DNA from: an uncultured Pseudomonadales bacterium
Lineage (GTDB): Bacteria; Pseudomonadota; Gammaproteobacteria; Pseudomonadales; UBA7434
DNA length: 64,000 nt
Assembly (NCBI GenBank): GCA_943788835.1
Contig: CALSRU010000004.1
Coordinates: forward strand, 366,300-430,299
Direction: 5' to 3'
Below are positions 1 to 9,223 of the stretch, one piece after another. Each line of letters begins with the position of its first letter. Position 1 is the first letter of the stretch. The notes below the pieces were generated by a model, which saw only the letters and a program-made list of their open reading frames with translations, made no database searches and was not told where the DNA came from. Position numbers and translations under genes: made by a program.

Positions 1-267
1 CATAATAAGCTGGGTTGCTACAATCCAGCTTTTACGCTGGCCGAGGTTGATCCCAAGCGGGCGATGAATTCGGTCAATCAATGGCGACCAAATAAAATTG
101 ATTGAGTAGGCTGCATAAATGGCACCTGCATAACCAATGCTGGAGCGACTCAGCCCCGCGTCCTTGAGCCAGAGTGTTAGCATTGAGCCGATGACAACCC
201 ACGGTAGGCCGCTGGCAATACCTAAAACAAAAATACGCAGAGAGCGTGGATCAAAATAATAGTGCAT
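1..267 (-). CDS. ampG: AmpG-like MFS permease (N-terminal 89 codons, cut by window edge)
   Basis: The gene starts at 267 and runs off the left edge, so only 89 residues are visible. They show two hydrophobic segments, LRIFVLGIASGLPWVVIGS and a second around IGYAGAIYAAYSINF, followed by WSPLIDRIHRPLG. The FASGLP-like and WSPLxDR signatures are those of the AmpG family of major facilitator permeases, which import anhydro-muropeptides for cell-wall recycling. The gene lies 60 bases downstream of batD on the same strand and may be read through from the Bat operon. The family call rests on the N-terminus only; another AmpG-like MFS member of unknown substrate is possible. Confidence 0.7.
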   Translation of the reverse strand, partial: MHYYFDPRSLRIFVLGIASGLPWVVIGSMLTLWLKDAGLSRSSIGYAGAIYAAYSINFIWSPLIDRIHRPLGINLGQRKSWIVATQLIM

Positions 268-327
268 AGGTTTCTGGCAGTGGTGATAGGTAAGCGGTGG
301 ATACGGTAATGCTCTCTGCCAAATAGG

Positions 328-2226
328 TCAAGGGATCGTTTTACCATTGGGATAAAGCGGCGGTAAAGTATCTTTGCTATCAGTCGCGACACTTGGCAGG
401 TTGCGTATAGCGTCACCGAGTAACTCGCCGTTCCAACTTGGCTGATCCTTTGTATCGCTAGGAGCACTGTAGAGCCAAGCGTTGAGATCTTCGCCTGCCT
501 TGGTGAGTGCTGCACTGCCAATTAAGGCCATGATGGCCTCGCTGCTACGAGCGTGATTAAACGCGTTGTCTGTTGAGAGGTGGCTCATGGAGGATGCACT
601 GTGGCCAGCGCGTTCATAAGCGTAGGCTTTTAACCATAGGCTTAATGCTTGCTTAGCTGCGGCGGCATTATTATCTGCACAGGCCTGTTGTAATGTGCGG
701 AGACAAGCGCCGCCGTTGATTGGATTTTTGACGGGGTTTGCCCGTTGATTTGGTCTAGCCTTGCCTGCTATTCGGTTGCGTTTAATCCATAGGGCGCCAG
801 CTACTACTGTTGCAAGCCAGGCAAGCATTGCCCAAATCGCTATATTACGCCAAAAAGACGTCGGACTTTTATCGTCGGTAGGCTCGATGGTATTTCCTAA
901 GTCGCTGCGGCCAACGATTGTTTGTGAGCCAGCGCCTGCTGGTGTCGAAGCTTCTGCTCGTTGTGTAGATACGGGCAACGTATTCGTCTTCGCGCTATTG
1001 GGTGCATCGGCAACATAAAAGGTTTTGCTGGGTAAACTTGCGGTTCGTTCCTTTCCCGATTTTGTATCCCACCAGGTTAGCGTTGTTGCGGGTAGCGTAA
1101 AGTTACCAGAGCGTGTGGGTATAAGTGCAAAGGTGTCAACGCGTTTGCCTGCCACACCGCCTTGCCATGGTTGGCTAATGAAAGCCGGTTTTTCTGGATA
1201 GATATTGAGTCCATCAATGGTTGTACTTTTGGGCAGTGGAAGTTGCGCTCCAGCTAAGCCCTCGGCAAAGATCTCGATCGAGCGCGTGAGAGGTTGGCCA
1301 ACAACGGCGTTAGTGTCGCTATCGTCCCATTGCTCGGTTATGGTGAGACTCTCTGCTGGCAACCATGATTTACCCTGCGCGGCAGCGGGAATATCCTTGA
1401 CCAAAAACTTTATAGGGTCTGCGCCCAGTTTTATTTGCCGGCCGCCGGCTAATGAATTTGCGCTAAAGCCGAGGCCAAAACGACTGCGATTTGCGCCAAT
1501 GACCGCGGTGAGTACCTGAGGTTCTATGTTGATGGCGCCGGCTTCTTTAAAAAATAGAGCATAGCGTTTTTCCACTACCTGATAAGTTTGCCCACCGATG
1601 CTGCGTTGATAGGTAACATCTTCGAGTTCTGTAATGTCCGTATTAGGAATTTTTAGCGGGGTGATTTCAGCATTGTTTAACCCGACCCGATAAATAACAC
1701 GAAACGTATAGAGTACCTGCTCGTCGACATAGGCATTGGCTTTATCGGTTTCAGCCTGTACCACCATTGATTGATCATCTAATCGATCCGGTGGTGCTAC
1801 TGGTTCGCGAATAGTGATTGTTATCGGGGCGCTGCTGCGTTTGCGCTGCGTGATAGGTGGAATTGTGAAAGTGCCTACTGCCTTGGGTGCTAACGTAAGT
1901 ACTAGTTTTTGTACCGATTCGGTACGGCCATTCACCATCGAGTATTCACTCTGAGATGATCGATTGACGATAGTAAAATGCTCGTTAATTGCTTGGATAT
2001 TGATTGTATCGAAGCCTTTACTGTCGTTACTGCGGAGCTCTAAACGCAGGGTTTCATTGAAGGGTAGCGATTGCCTATCGGCAGTCACTACCAATGCCCA
2101 CGACAATTTTGGCAGACATAAACCAATGAATAAAAAGCAACAAAGTCCGCCCAACTTTAATAGATAAGTGAGCCGCTTGGTTTGATTTGTCTGGCTATGC
2201 GGTTTATTAATTACGTGGTTTACCAT
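328..2226 (-). CDS. batD: BatD-like protein, Bat aerotolerance operon
   Basis: This 632-residue protein has a hydrophobic signal segment near residues 25-45 ending in LSWA, a long beta-rich periplasmic region, and one membrane helix near residue 470 (WAMLAWLATVVAGALWI) before a cytoplasmic tail. That layout and the position after the two VWA genes fit BatD (oxygen tolerance family). BatD proteins are thought to act with BatA and BatB in the inner membrane; their biochemical role is not settled. The start overlaps the end of the upstream batB/C gene by 7 bases, so the two are probably translationally coupled. It is the last gene of the six-gene operon. Confidence 0.82.
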   Translation of the reverse strand: MVNHVINKPHSQTNQTKRLTYLLKLGGLCCFLFIGLCLPKLSWALVVTADRQSLPFNETLRLELRSNDSKGFDTINIQAINEHFTIVNRSSQSEYSMVNGRTESVQKLVLTLAPKAVGTFTIPPITQRKRSSAPITITIREPVAPPDRLDDQSMVVQAETDKANAYVDEQVLYTFRVIYRVGLNNAEITPLKIPNTDITELEDVTYQRSIGGQTYQVVEKRYALFFKEAGAINIEPQVLTAVIGANRSRFGLGFSANSLAGGRQIKLGADPIKFLVKDIPAAAQGKSWLPAESLTITEQWDDSDTNAVVGQPLTRSIEIFAEGLAGAQLPLPKSTTIDGLNIYPEKPAFISQPWQGGVAGKRVDTFALIPTRSGNFTLPATTLTWWDTKSGKERTASLPSKTFYVADAPNSAKTNTLPVSTQRAEASTPAGAGSQTIVGRSDLGNTIEPTDDKSPTSFWRNIAIWAMLAWLATVVAGALWIKRNRIAGKARPNQRANPVKNPINGGACLRTLQQACADNNAAAAKQALSLWLKAYAYERAGHSASSMSHLSTDNAFNHARSSEAIMALIGSAALTKAGEDLNAWLYSAPSDTKDQPSWNGELLGDAIRNLPSVATDSKDTLPPLYPNGKTIP

Positions 2227-4355
2227 AATTGACCATCTTTGCTTTCATCGACAACGTTGCCTTGGCGTTCTCGCACTTGGCGTTCATATTGAAATTTTCG
2301 GCGCAGTAAACCACCGGGGTCATCTTCTATTTTATTGAGCCATTGCTGTAATTTGACTTGCTCGGCCTCGTTTAATTGTTTTTGTGTCGGTAGTGACTGT
2401 TGTGAAGCAGCCTCTTGATCCTTTTCCTCCGCCGCTCCGGTTAGCTCATCAATTTGCGTATCGGCGCCATCGAAAGCAGTGCCCGGTTCACTTTCGTTAG
2501 GTTTGGCCGGCTCCTCTAAAGTGCCGCTAAAATCTGCCGAGCGTGATGATTGATCTTCATTTTGCGCCGAGTTGTTGTCTGCAGACTGCTCACTATCGCT
2601 GGCGGTTCGGTCTTGGGCGTTATCCTGCTTATTTGCATCGTTTTGCGTCTGTTGACCGGGCTGCGAGTTTTCGTCAGACGGATCGTCCGACGAGTTGTCG
2701 GCGGGTTCTTCTGCATTGTCTTGCGATGGATCTTGCTGCTCCGACTGTGATTGTTCCAGAAGTTTCTCGACAATTTTTTTTGCTTCACTTGCCGCAGCAA
2801 AATCCTCTTTCAGCTTAAGTGCTTGCGCATACTGCTCAATGGCCTCGGGTAAACTACCGTTGCGCGCTAACGCATGTGCAAAATTATAATGGGCGTAGGC
2901 AAGCGTTTTCTTCTCCTCGGCACTGACATCCTTATAGGCGTCGGCTGTCTTTGAGATGCTGCTAGTATCAGTGATGCTGGCCGCATTTTTTTCAGCGGCT
3001 AGGTTTTGTGTAAATGCGTCGAGCGCTTTTTCATATTGCTTGCCGCGAAAGGCCGCCGCACCGCGCCAATCGCTGCGTTTAAACAATTGTGCGGCTTGTT
3101 CATATTGTTGATTGCGCCATAGCTTTTGGGCCTGTTGGTCGGGTGATTGCCAGAGATTTTGAAAGCGCCAGCTTTTAGGCGGCTGTTTTAGGACGGCTGT
3201 ATCATCAGTGGCTGAAGATTCAACTTGGCTTGGTGGAACGTTTACCGGGCTGTCATCAGCATAAGTAGCTATTGGCTGTATAGAGGCTAAAGGTAGCAAG
3301 AGTAGACACGTCAGCACCCAGCCGCGGCGAAAGGCGCATAGTGCTATGGGTAAAATAAAAAAACAAAGACTCGCGCCGCGATCGAGCCATGCATCGAACA
3401 TGAGCGTGTCTTGTGCATAATCATCTACCAGTGGATTGTTACTCTCATGCGAGAAATCACTTGTTGCGGTGCTTTTTAGCGCGAGCGCAATGTCGGAGTT
3501 ATCATCACGCATATTAATATAAGTGCCGCCACTGTTGCTCGCCAGGCTACGCAGTGTTGTGGAGTCAAGTTTTGCCGTTGCGATTGTGCCTCGCGCATTT
3601 TTGAGGAATTTTCCGTTGGGCAGTGGTATTGGGCCACCGGTTGCTGTGCCAATGCCGATGATTATCAGTTCGGCGCCACTAGCGCTCACAAGGCGGCTTA
3701 CTTCGGCTTTATCGCGGCTGAGTACCTCATCAGTGAACCAAACAATGCGTGCTCTATCAGGCGTTGTTTTGAGTAGGGTTTCTGCCAGTAGAAAAGCCGC
3801 CTTGGCATTGCTGCCAATGCTTGGCATGATTTCTGGACTGAGTGAGGGGACGAGTGCGGCAATGGTTTTCGCATCGTCGGTGAGTGGACTGACGAGATGC
3901 GCATCACCAGAGTAGGCGATGAGTGCAGTATGCCCTTCATCGCGTCGCGCCAAAAGCTCAAGCAACTTAAAACGCATGCGGGTTAAGCGTGAGGGAGCGA
4001 TGTCTTGAGTATGCATCGATAACGTCAGATCAGCTATCACGATAACGGTACTGCTAGCTTTTATAGGAGTCTGCGGAAGTTTCTCCCATGCCGGTCCTGC
4101 CAAGGCTACGAGGCCAATACTTGTAGCCAGCGCACAGGCGGCTAAAGGTAGCGCGCGCTTTCGCTCCGTAAGGACGTTGGCTGAGTTGTTTAGAAGATAG
4201 CTAAGTAACGCGGGGTCAATCACCCGCTGCCATTGTGATTGGCCACGATGAGTGTGCCAATGCCAATAAAATAAGAGTAATGCCGGTGGTATTGCCAGCA
4301 GCCATAAAGGGCGCAGCCAATGCAGCGTTAAGAGAGTATTCAGTAGTTCGCTCAT
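2220..4355 (-). CDS. batB: BatB/BatC fusion: VWA domain plus TPR and acidic tail
   Basis: This 711-residue protein begins with the LHWLRPLWLLAIPPALLLFY membrane segment typical of aerotolerance proteins, followed by a second membrane helix near 70-88 and a VWA domain whose metal site starts with DLTLS (109-113, a D-x-T-x-S form). A third helix lies near residue 320. From about 390 to 520 there are TPR-like helices (AQLFKRSDWRGAAAFRGKQY; AYAHYNFAHALARNGSLPEA), and from about 540 to 670 a Gln/Asp/Ser/Glu-rich low-complexity tail. The order VWA then TPR equals BatB and BatC joined in one chain, as in many gammaproteobacteria. It overlaps batA by 4 bases and batD by 7. Confidence 0.88.
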   Translation of the reverse strand: MSELLNTLLTLHWLRPLWLLAIPPALLLFYWHWHTHRGQSQWQRVIDPALLSYLLNNSANVLTERKRALPLAACALATSIGLVALAGPAWEKLPQTPIKASSTVIVIADLTLSMHTQDIAPSRLTRMRFKLLELLARRDEGHTALIAYSGDAHLVSPLTDDAKTIAALVPSLSPEIMPSIGSNAKAAFLLAETLLKTTPDRARIVWFTDEVLSRDKAEVSRLVSASGAELIIIGIGTATGGPIPLPNGKFLKNARGTIATAKLDSTTLRSLASNSGGTYINMRDDNSDIALALKSTATSDFSHESNNPLVDDYAQDTLMFDAWLDRGASLCFFILPIALCAFRRGWVLTCLLLLPLASIQPIATYADDSPVNVPPSQVESSATDDTAVLKQPPKSWRFQNLWQSPDQQAQKLWRNQQYEQAAQLFKRSDWRGAAAFRGKQYEKALDAFTQNLAAEKNAASITDTSSISKTADAYKDVSAEEKKTLAYAHYNFAHALARNGSLPEAIEQYAQALKLKEDFAAASEAKKIVEKLLEQSQSEQQDPSQDNAEEPADNSSDDPSDENSQPGQQTQNDANKQDNAQDRTASDSEQSADNNSAQNEDQSSRSADFSGTLEEPAKPNESEPGTAFDGADTQIDELTGAAEEKDQEAASQQSLPTQKQLNEAEQVKLQQWLNKIEDDPGGLLRRKFQYERQVRERQGNVVDESKDGQLW

Positions 4356-5362
4356 GGCTTTGGCTGCCTTAGGCCATGAGTATTAATGCGCAGGTTAGGC
4401 AATAGCAGGGCGAGCGTAGCCGCAAGCGCTAGTGAGAGTGGCCAGTAAAATAATTCTTTGATGGGACGAAAGCTTTGTTCGTTTTGTTCTACCGGCTCTA
4501 GCAAGTCTAGTTCTGCGTAAATGGCTTCTAGTTCTTGTGGGCTAGTAGCGCGAAAGTAACGACCACCACTTTGCTCGGCGATGATGGTTAAAGTTTCTTC
4601 GTCGAGATCCGCACTTAGATTTCGCCGCAATGAGCGGCCAAAGATACCTGCGCGCGTCGTTCTTTCGCTGCCTATACCAATGGTATAAATTTTCACTCCT
4701 TGCTCGGCGGCTAATTGACCAGCTTCTAACGGCGTTACGCTGCCGGAATTATTTGCGCCGTCGGTGAGTAATATCAGTGTGCGTGACTCGGCAGGTCTTT
4801 CTATCAGGCGCTTGATTGAAACTCCAATAGCGTCACCAATAGCTGTTTTTTGTCCCGCGAATCCGAGTTGCGCTTCAAGTAAAAGCTGTTTGACCGTGCT
4901 GGTATCAAAGGTAAGTGGCGCTTGTAAGTAGGCATGGTCGGCAAAGAGCACCAATCCAATTCGGTCACCCGCGCGCCGGTCGATGAAACCACTCAAAACA
5001 TGTTTGACCATTTGGATTCGCGTGGCGGGCGTTTTTTCAATAAGCATATCGCGTTCGTCCATGCTGCCAGAGATATCGACTGCAAGAAGTAAGTCGCGTG
5101 CCGAGGTGGGTAGCGTCACAGACTCGCCGATAATGACTGGCCTACAGCATGCAATGACAAGTGATACCCACAAAATGATTAACCCTATCAGTCTTGCCCA
5201 GTCAGCGCGAGCGGACCCTTTATGTTGCGTCTCTAGGCTTCTAATGGTTGCAAAAAATGGCACGCGTAATGCTGCTGACTGTTCGTTAACCGCAGGTAGG
5301 TAGAGATAGATCAGTAGGGGTAGTGGCAGCAGAAGTAAGGGCCATGAGAGTTGTAATGTCAC
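4352..5362 (-). CDS. batA: BatA-like VWA membrane protein
   Basis: At 336 residues this has the usual BatA size. It starts with a membrane segment (LSWPLLLLPLPLLIYLYLP), has a second helix near 58-75, and carries a VWA domain with an intact MIDAS first loop DISGS (96-100) followed by the LTDGANNSG loop. A C-terminal helix (YWPLSLALAATLALLLPNL) re-enters the membrane. VWA proteins of this kind bind partners through a divalent metal and work with a MoxR AAA+ ATPase. It overlaps its neighbours on both sides by 4 bases, which indicates one polycistronic unit. Confidence 0.9.
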   Translation of the reverse strand: MTLQLSWPLLLLPLPLLIYLYLPAVNEQSAALRVPFFATIRSLETQHKGSARADWARLIGLIILWVSLVIACCRPVIIGESVTLPTSARDLLLAVDISGSMDERDMLIEKTPATRIQMVKHVLSGFIDRRAGDRIGLVLFADHAYLQAPLTFDTSTVKQLLLEAQLGFAGQKTAIGDAIGVSIKRLIERPAESRTLILLTDGANNSGSVTPLEAGQLAAEQGVKIYTIGIGSERTTRAGIFGRSLRRNLSADLDEETLTIIAEQSGGRYFRATSPQELEAIYAELDLLEPVEQNEQSFRPIKELFYWPLSLALAATLALLLPNLRINTHGLRQPKP

Positions 5363-6066
5363 GTGTCACCTCGGGCCGTTGTGTGGGCTGGAGATCGATC
5401 GATAGACGCCGGAGCTGGTTTGAACTGGAGTTGTTGAATCCATTGTCGGACGAGTTTTTGTAGACGAGAGACGTCCACGTTCGGCGCTGCTTGATAGTGT
5501 AATAATAATTGCTGGCCTTGCACGCAGTTAAGGCAGGGTCGAGAAACCAACTGGTCTAGCTGGGCGAGCCAAGCTAGACCAGTTTGATTTAATGCAATCC
5601 GATCAGGGTAGTAGTGCTTACAGCAACGCCTGAGAAGTTCATTAGTTTGCAAAAGGTAGCTATTGATATTGCCATCCTGCTGATAGCTGGCATAGATCAC
5701 ATCTAATGCCGAAAGTATCTGCAGTCGCCTTCGTCGGCGTTGCCAGAAGTTTTTTAAAAGCCTGTAGCACGCCCAACTCAATAAAATGAAGATGCCTGCT
5801 ACTATCCACCACCCTAAAGTTGGTGGCCACCAGCTTATTGGGGTAGGCAGCATTAGAGGCGGTAGTGCGTCGAGAGGGTCTTGGCCTGTATTAACGACAA
5901 CGCCATGGTCGGGTGTATTGTTGATCCAGGGCGGTAGCTGGTGCAGATTAAAGATAAAGCTGCTTTGAATGCTTTCTATTATATGGCCTGCAGCATTGCT
6001 CAGCCATAACTCGAGCGCCCAAGCATTGGGCAGTGTATGATTTTGGAGTGCGGCTAACAGTTTCAT
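5359..6066 (-). CDS. DUF4381 family membrane protein
   Basis: This is a 235-residue protein with one clear membrane helix around 95-118 (WWIVAGIFILLSWACYRLL) followed by an Arg-rich stretch (FWQRRRRRLQIL) and a helical cytoplasmic domain. The segment LPPLMLPTPISWWPPTLGWW just before the helix is the feature I associate with DUF4381, which sits between the DUF58 and BatA genes of Bat operons. It has no enzymatic motif. The start overlaps the DUF58 stop by 4 bases. No function is known to me beyond membership of the operon. Confidence 0.8.
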   Translation of the reverse strand: MKLLAALQNHTLPNAWALELWLSNAAGHIIESIQSSFIFNLHQLPPWINNTPDHGVVVNTGQDPLDALPPLMLPTPISWWPPTLGWWIVAGIFILLSWACYRLLKNFWQRRRRRLQILSALDVIYASYQQDGNINSYLLQTNELLRRCCKHYYPDRIALNQTGLAWLAQLDQLVSRPCLNCVQGQQLLLHYQAAPNVDVSRLQKLVRQWIQQLQFKPAPASIDRSPAHTTARGDT

Positions 6067-7112
6067 GATGCCGTGCTGCTCGATGAGCTTCTAAGCGGGT
6101 TCTTGCTATTGTGAGACTCGGTCGACCGATGGAGGTTGACAGACGTCTGCTGGTTTCGTCCAGATCGATACCAGCTCGCTAGTGCGCTCAATGCATCACT
6201 GTGCGTGGAGAGGGTATTCAGTTCGATGCCAAGTCGCAGTAAGGCGGTGCGAGTATCGTCGATCCGCTTGGAAAATGAGGCGGAAAAATCGCGACGCAGC
6301 CCACGAGCAGAGGTGTTCAAGATACGGCGCTGCGCTCCATCGGTAAACGCCATTGTGCCTTGGGCTGGCAAATTTTGCTCCATTTGGTCATATATGAGTA
6401 TGGCGTTAATGTCGCAGTGTCTGGCGAGTTGATGCAGCTGTTTTACGCAGGCATCATCAAAATCAATAAAGTCGCTGACAATGAACACGGCACTGCCGGG
6501 GCGGGCAACTCGACGAAGCTCAGCCAACATTTGTTCAAGGCTAATTGCAGGAGGTTTAGTTTGGGGCTTGGCAGGCTGAGCAACAGAGCTCGCTGGCTTT
6601 GCAATTAGCTCATTAGAGAATGTGTCGAGTGCCTTCAGCATGTGTAGTGCCGCTCCTCGGCTGCGGGCGGGCCTAATGTCGATATGACGCTGCTCGTTAA
6701 AAACTAAGCCACCAATGCGATCATTGTGATCTAGTGCAGCCCAGCTTAGCAGGGCTGCTACTTCAGCCGCCTGAACTGATTTAAAGCAGCAGCGGCTACC
6801 AAACGCCATCGAGCGCCTTTGGTCTGCTAATAAAAAAACGGGGCGCTCGCGCTCCTCACGAAAAAGTTTGGTATGAGCAATACCGGTGCGGGCCGTCACA
6901 CGCCAATCAATGGCTCTGAGCTCGTCACCGCCTTGGTAGTGGCGCACTTCTTCAAATTCTAGGCCGCGACCACGGAATAAAGTTCTACTTCCGCCTGCCA
7001 GCTGGCTACGTGAACGCCGGCGCGAAAACAATTCTATATCTTTGGCCGCATGCCGAAGCCCCAACAAGTTATTTAACGTGGTGTGTGCGCCGCGAGCCAT
7101 TAGAAACGCCAC
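6063..7112 (-). CDS. DUF58 domain protein of the Bat operon
   Basis: This 349-residue protein carries the DUF58 hallmark: GRGLEFEEVRHYQGGDELR followed by AIDWRVTAR (about 48-75). A divergent VWA-like fold follows, with FIVSDFIDFDD near residue 220. DUF58 proteins accompany MoxR ATPases and VWA proteins. The start is uncertain: Met1 at 7112 and a second Met five codons later are both possible, and neither has a strong ribosome site. It lies 156 bases after the moxR stop. The C-terminal 25 residues are Ser/Asn-rich and probably disordered. Confidence 0.85.
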   Translation of the reverse strand: MAFLMARGAHTTLNNLLGLRHAAKDIELFSRRRSRSQLAGGSRTLFRGRGLEFEEVRHYQGGDELRAIDWRVTARTGIAHTKLFREERERPVFLLADQRRSMAFGSRCCFKSVQAAEVAALLSWAALDHNDRIGGLVFNEQRHIDIRPARSRGAALHMLKALDTFSNELIAKPASSVAQPAKPQTKPPAISLEQMLAELRRVARPGSAVFIVSDFIDFDDACVKQLHQLARHCDINAILIYDQMEQNLPAQGTMAFTDGAQRRILNTSARGLRRDFSASFSKRIDDTRTALLRLGIELNTLSTHSDALSALASWYRSGRNQQTSVNLHRSTESHNSKNPLRSSSSSTAS

Positions 7113-7268
7113 TTGCTGGTTGTGTGCAGTTTAGTCGCTACCTTTGCATGAACCACGCAGCTCAGAGCATTTATTGTGCGGTCAATGCGGTCAATGCGAG
7201 CAATCGCATGACGCATAATCCGTTGCATGCCCCTGAGATTAGAGAGAGCGTAATGCGTTTGTAAATAA

Positions 7269-8255
7269 TTAAACAACGGGAACGATATCAATGAGTTTGT
7301 CGATAGCCGTATTGGCATTAATGCCGTTGGCCTCAGCTTCAAAGCTAACGATAATTCTGTGTCGCAGTACGTCATGGGCAACTGCCTGCACGTCGTCGGG
7401 CGTGACGAAATCATCACCGCGCAACCATGCATTGGCGCGAGCACAGCGATCAAGTGCAAGCGTTGCACGTGGGCTACCGCCATAATCTATCCAGTTTTTT
7501 AGCGCCATATCAAATTTTTCTGGTGTCCGACTTGCAATGACGAGCTGCACAATGTACTGCTCGACTGCCGGTGACATATGCATGTCGAGAATTTCGCGTC
7601 GTGCGGCAAAAATACATGCATCGGTAACGGGTTCGATGTCGCCAGCGGGCATACTAGCCTCGGCTTGACCGAGGTCGCCGCGCAGCTCATTGCGTACTAA
7701 ACGTAATATATCTAACTCGGTTGCTGCGTCGGGGTAGTCGACCGTTACATGCAGTAAAAAGCGATCCAGTTGTGCCTCGGGCAAAGGATATGTGCCTTCT
7801 TGTTCAATAGGGTTTTGTGTGGCCATGACCAAAAAGAGTTCAGGTAATGGGTATGTCGTTTTACCCACACTCACCTGTCGTTCAGCCATAGCCTCCAGCA
7901 GAGCTGCTTGCACTTTGGCCGGGGCGCGATTGATCTCATCGGCCAGTACTAAGTTGTGAAAGATAGGTCCAGATTGGAACTCAAAGTTGCCGGTTTGCGG
8001 ACGAAAAATGTCCGTGCCGGTGACGTCGCCAGGGAGTAGGTCTGGCGTGAACTGTATACGTTGAAAGTCGCCGGTGAGCCCCGTGGCGAGTGCGCGAATG
8101 GCGCGGGTCTTGGCAAGACCAGGGGCGCCTTCTACCAGCAGGTGTCCGTCGGCTAGCAAAGCCATAATGAGTCGCTCGACTAATCGAGACTGGCCTACAA
8201 TTTTTTCCGAAAGATAATCGCGAAGTGAAAAAAGAGCCTGAGTATTTTGTATCAT
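7269..8255 (-). CDS. moxR: MoxR-type AAA+ ATPase
   Basis: This 328-residue MoxR ATPase has Walker A GAPGLAKT (about 40-47), Walker B LVLADEINRAP (about 101-111), and the long MoxR sensor segment ATQNPIEQEGTYPLPEAQ. It is the first gene of the minus-strand operon and is expected to be the energy-using chaperone that acts on or through the VWA partners encoded downstream. It starts 312 bases from the divergent DUF2835 gene, so the operon promoter must lie in 8256-8567. Length and motifs are complete. Confidence 0.92.
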   Translation of the reverse strand: MIQNTQALFSLRDYLSEKIVGQSRLVERLIMALLADGHLLVEGAPGLAKTRAIRALATGLTGDFQRIQFTPDLLPGDVTGTDIFRPQTGNFEFQSGPIFHNLVLADEINRAPAKVQAALLEAMAERQVSVGKTTYPLPELFLVMATQNPIEQEGTYPLPEAQLDRFLLHVTVDYPDAATELDILRLVRNELRGDLGQAEASMPAGDIEPVTDACIFAARREILDMHMSPAVEQYIVQLVIASRTPEKFDMALKNWIDYGGSPRATLALDRCARANAWLRGDDFVTPDDVQAVAHDVLRHRIIVSFEAEANGINANTAIDKLIDIVPVV

Positions 8256-8567
8256 AATTGGGTAATCAAAAATTTAGATTAATGGTTAAACTGAGCCGTT
8301 CGTTGGCTTGCGGCGCTATAATCATGGGCATGTGCAACGATGGGGATCTGTTTTCCGCTAAGTTTTTCTCATCGACAAAACGGGAGTCATTGTATACAAG
8401 AGCGTGCGCTGTTGCATGTCTGATATCGATTATCAATGACTATCCTGCTCGCTTAAAGTTCAACTTTGGGAGCCGTTGACTTATTTAATGTGATGCGAGC
8501 TCTCTCGGTTTAAGTGATCTATTATTGGCAGCTAAAATAACCAACCAGAATCAGCTATTCTTGCTTT
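8256..8567. other. Divergent intergenic region, moxR / DUF2835
   Basis: This stretch separates the leftward Bat operon from the rightward DUF2835 gene and should hold both promoters. I could not pick a convincing -35/-10 pair. An open frame of 73 codons on the plus strand (8258-8479) has no ribosome site and no recognisable features. Confidence 0.4.
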
Positions 8568-8816
8568 ATGAATCGACCTCGCCACCGGCCAGATGAAATC
8601 TCTATTATCGTTGAGCTGATAATTAGCCCCGAAGAGCTGCTTAAACTCTATCGAGGTGTAGCTAAGGAGGCGGTAGCTACCGCCCGTGATGGCAGGGTTG
8701 TGCGATTTCCAGCCATTCGTTTACAGCCGTTTGTTACGCGAGAGGGTATTTCTGGTAGCTTTCGGTTGGTCATTAACGGGCAGCATAAGTTGCTCCGTAT
8801 TGAAAGGTGTGCCTGA
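8568..8816 (+). CDS. DUF2835 family protein
   Basis: This small 82-residue protein contains SPEELLKLYRGVAKEAVAT and IRLQPFVTREGISGSFRL, which I recognise as the conserved core of DUF2835, a family of small cytosolic proteins found mainly in gammaproteobacteria. No function is known. It is encoded just upstream of the 4.5S RNA gene and divergently from the Bat operon. Confidence 0.8.
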   Translation: MNRPRHRPDEISIIVELIISPEELLKLYRGVAKEAVATARDGRVVRFPAIRLQPFVTREGISGSFRLVINGQHKLLRIERCA

Positions 8817-8853
8817 GTTAACAGAAGGTTTGATTATGCACATCTCCCGAGGC

Positions 8854-8882
8854 TTGCGTGTGTGCACGCCTTTGGTCATAAT
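8854..8882 (+). promoter_or_regulatory. Candidate sigma-70 promoter for 4.5S RNA
   Basis: TTGCGT (8854-8859) and CATAAT (8877-8882) are separated by 17 bases. A start near 8889 would give a leader of about 23 bases before the mature RNA, resembling the short RNase P-processed leader known for E. coli 4.5S RNA. Predicted from sequence only; a second possible -10, TATTAT at 8906-8911, lacks a good -35. Confidence 0.4.
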
Positions 8883-8911
8883 TCGCGGCCTGCGTATCAG
8901 CGCTGTATTAT

Positions 8912-9024
8912 GGTGGCCCCAGCTGGTTCCTTCGCAACGATAAATAGTAAACCCCGCCAGGCCCGGAAGGGAGCAACGGTAGTTATTGACTCGTGTGCCG
9001 AAGTGTCGCTGGTTGGGGTTCACC
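8912..9024 (+). ncRNA. ffs: 4.5S RNA (signal recognition particle RNA)
   Basis: The conserved Ffh-binding hairpin is visible as CCAGGCCCGGAAGGGAGCA (about 8956-8974), with the GGAA tetraloop and the asymmetric internal loop, followed by CGTGTGCCG as in E. coli 4.5S RNA. The outer stem pairs GGTGGCCCCAGC (8912 onward) with GCTGGTTGGGGTTCACC (ending 9024), giving a 113-base RNA, close to the 114 bases of E. coli. With Ffh it forms the particle that targets membrane proteins to the translocon. Its position just upstream of dnaX is common in pseudomonad-like bacteria. Ends are set by pairing and may be off by a few bases. Confidence 0.93.
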
Positions 9025-9154
9025 ACCAATTTACCAGTGCGTTGCTTGCTTAGCGGGCGTTTCCTTCCTATTTAGCTCTGAGAATTTGCCCAACCGCTGT
9101 TGCTCTGCGCCTTATTGCTGCCTATCGGGCGCGCGGTGGGCGGTCGAACCGGTG

Positions 9155-9160
9155 TATAAT
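9155..9160 (+). promoter_or_regulatory. Possible dnaX -10 element
   Basis: TATAAT occurs 64 bases before the dnaX start and is preceded directly by TG. No good -35 lies 16-18 bases upstream, so this is only a suggestion. Confidence 0.3.
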
Positions 9161-9223
9161 CGGGGTAAGCTTGAGGGTGCTTCTAGTGCCCCCTAATATC
9201 AACCAATATGCATTGAAAGCTTT

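Noticed and set aside
3523-3915. 130-codon plus-strand frame inside batB/C
   Set aside because: It lies wholly within a well-supported gene on the other strand and has no family features.
8258-8479. 73-codon plus-strand frame in the moxR/DUF2835 gap
   Set aside because: Its composition is Cys/Ile-rich with no ribosome site, and it lies where promoters are needed.
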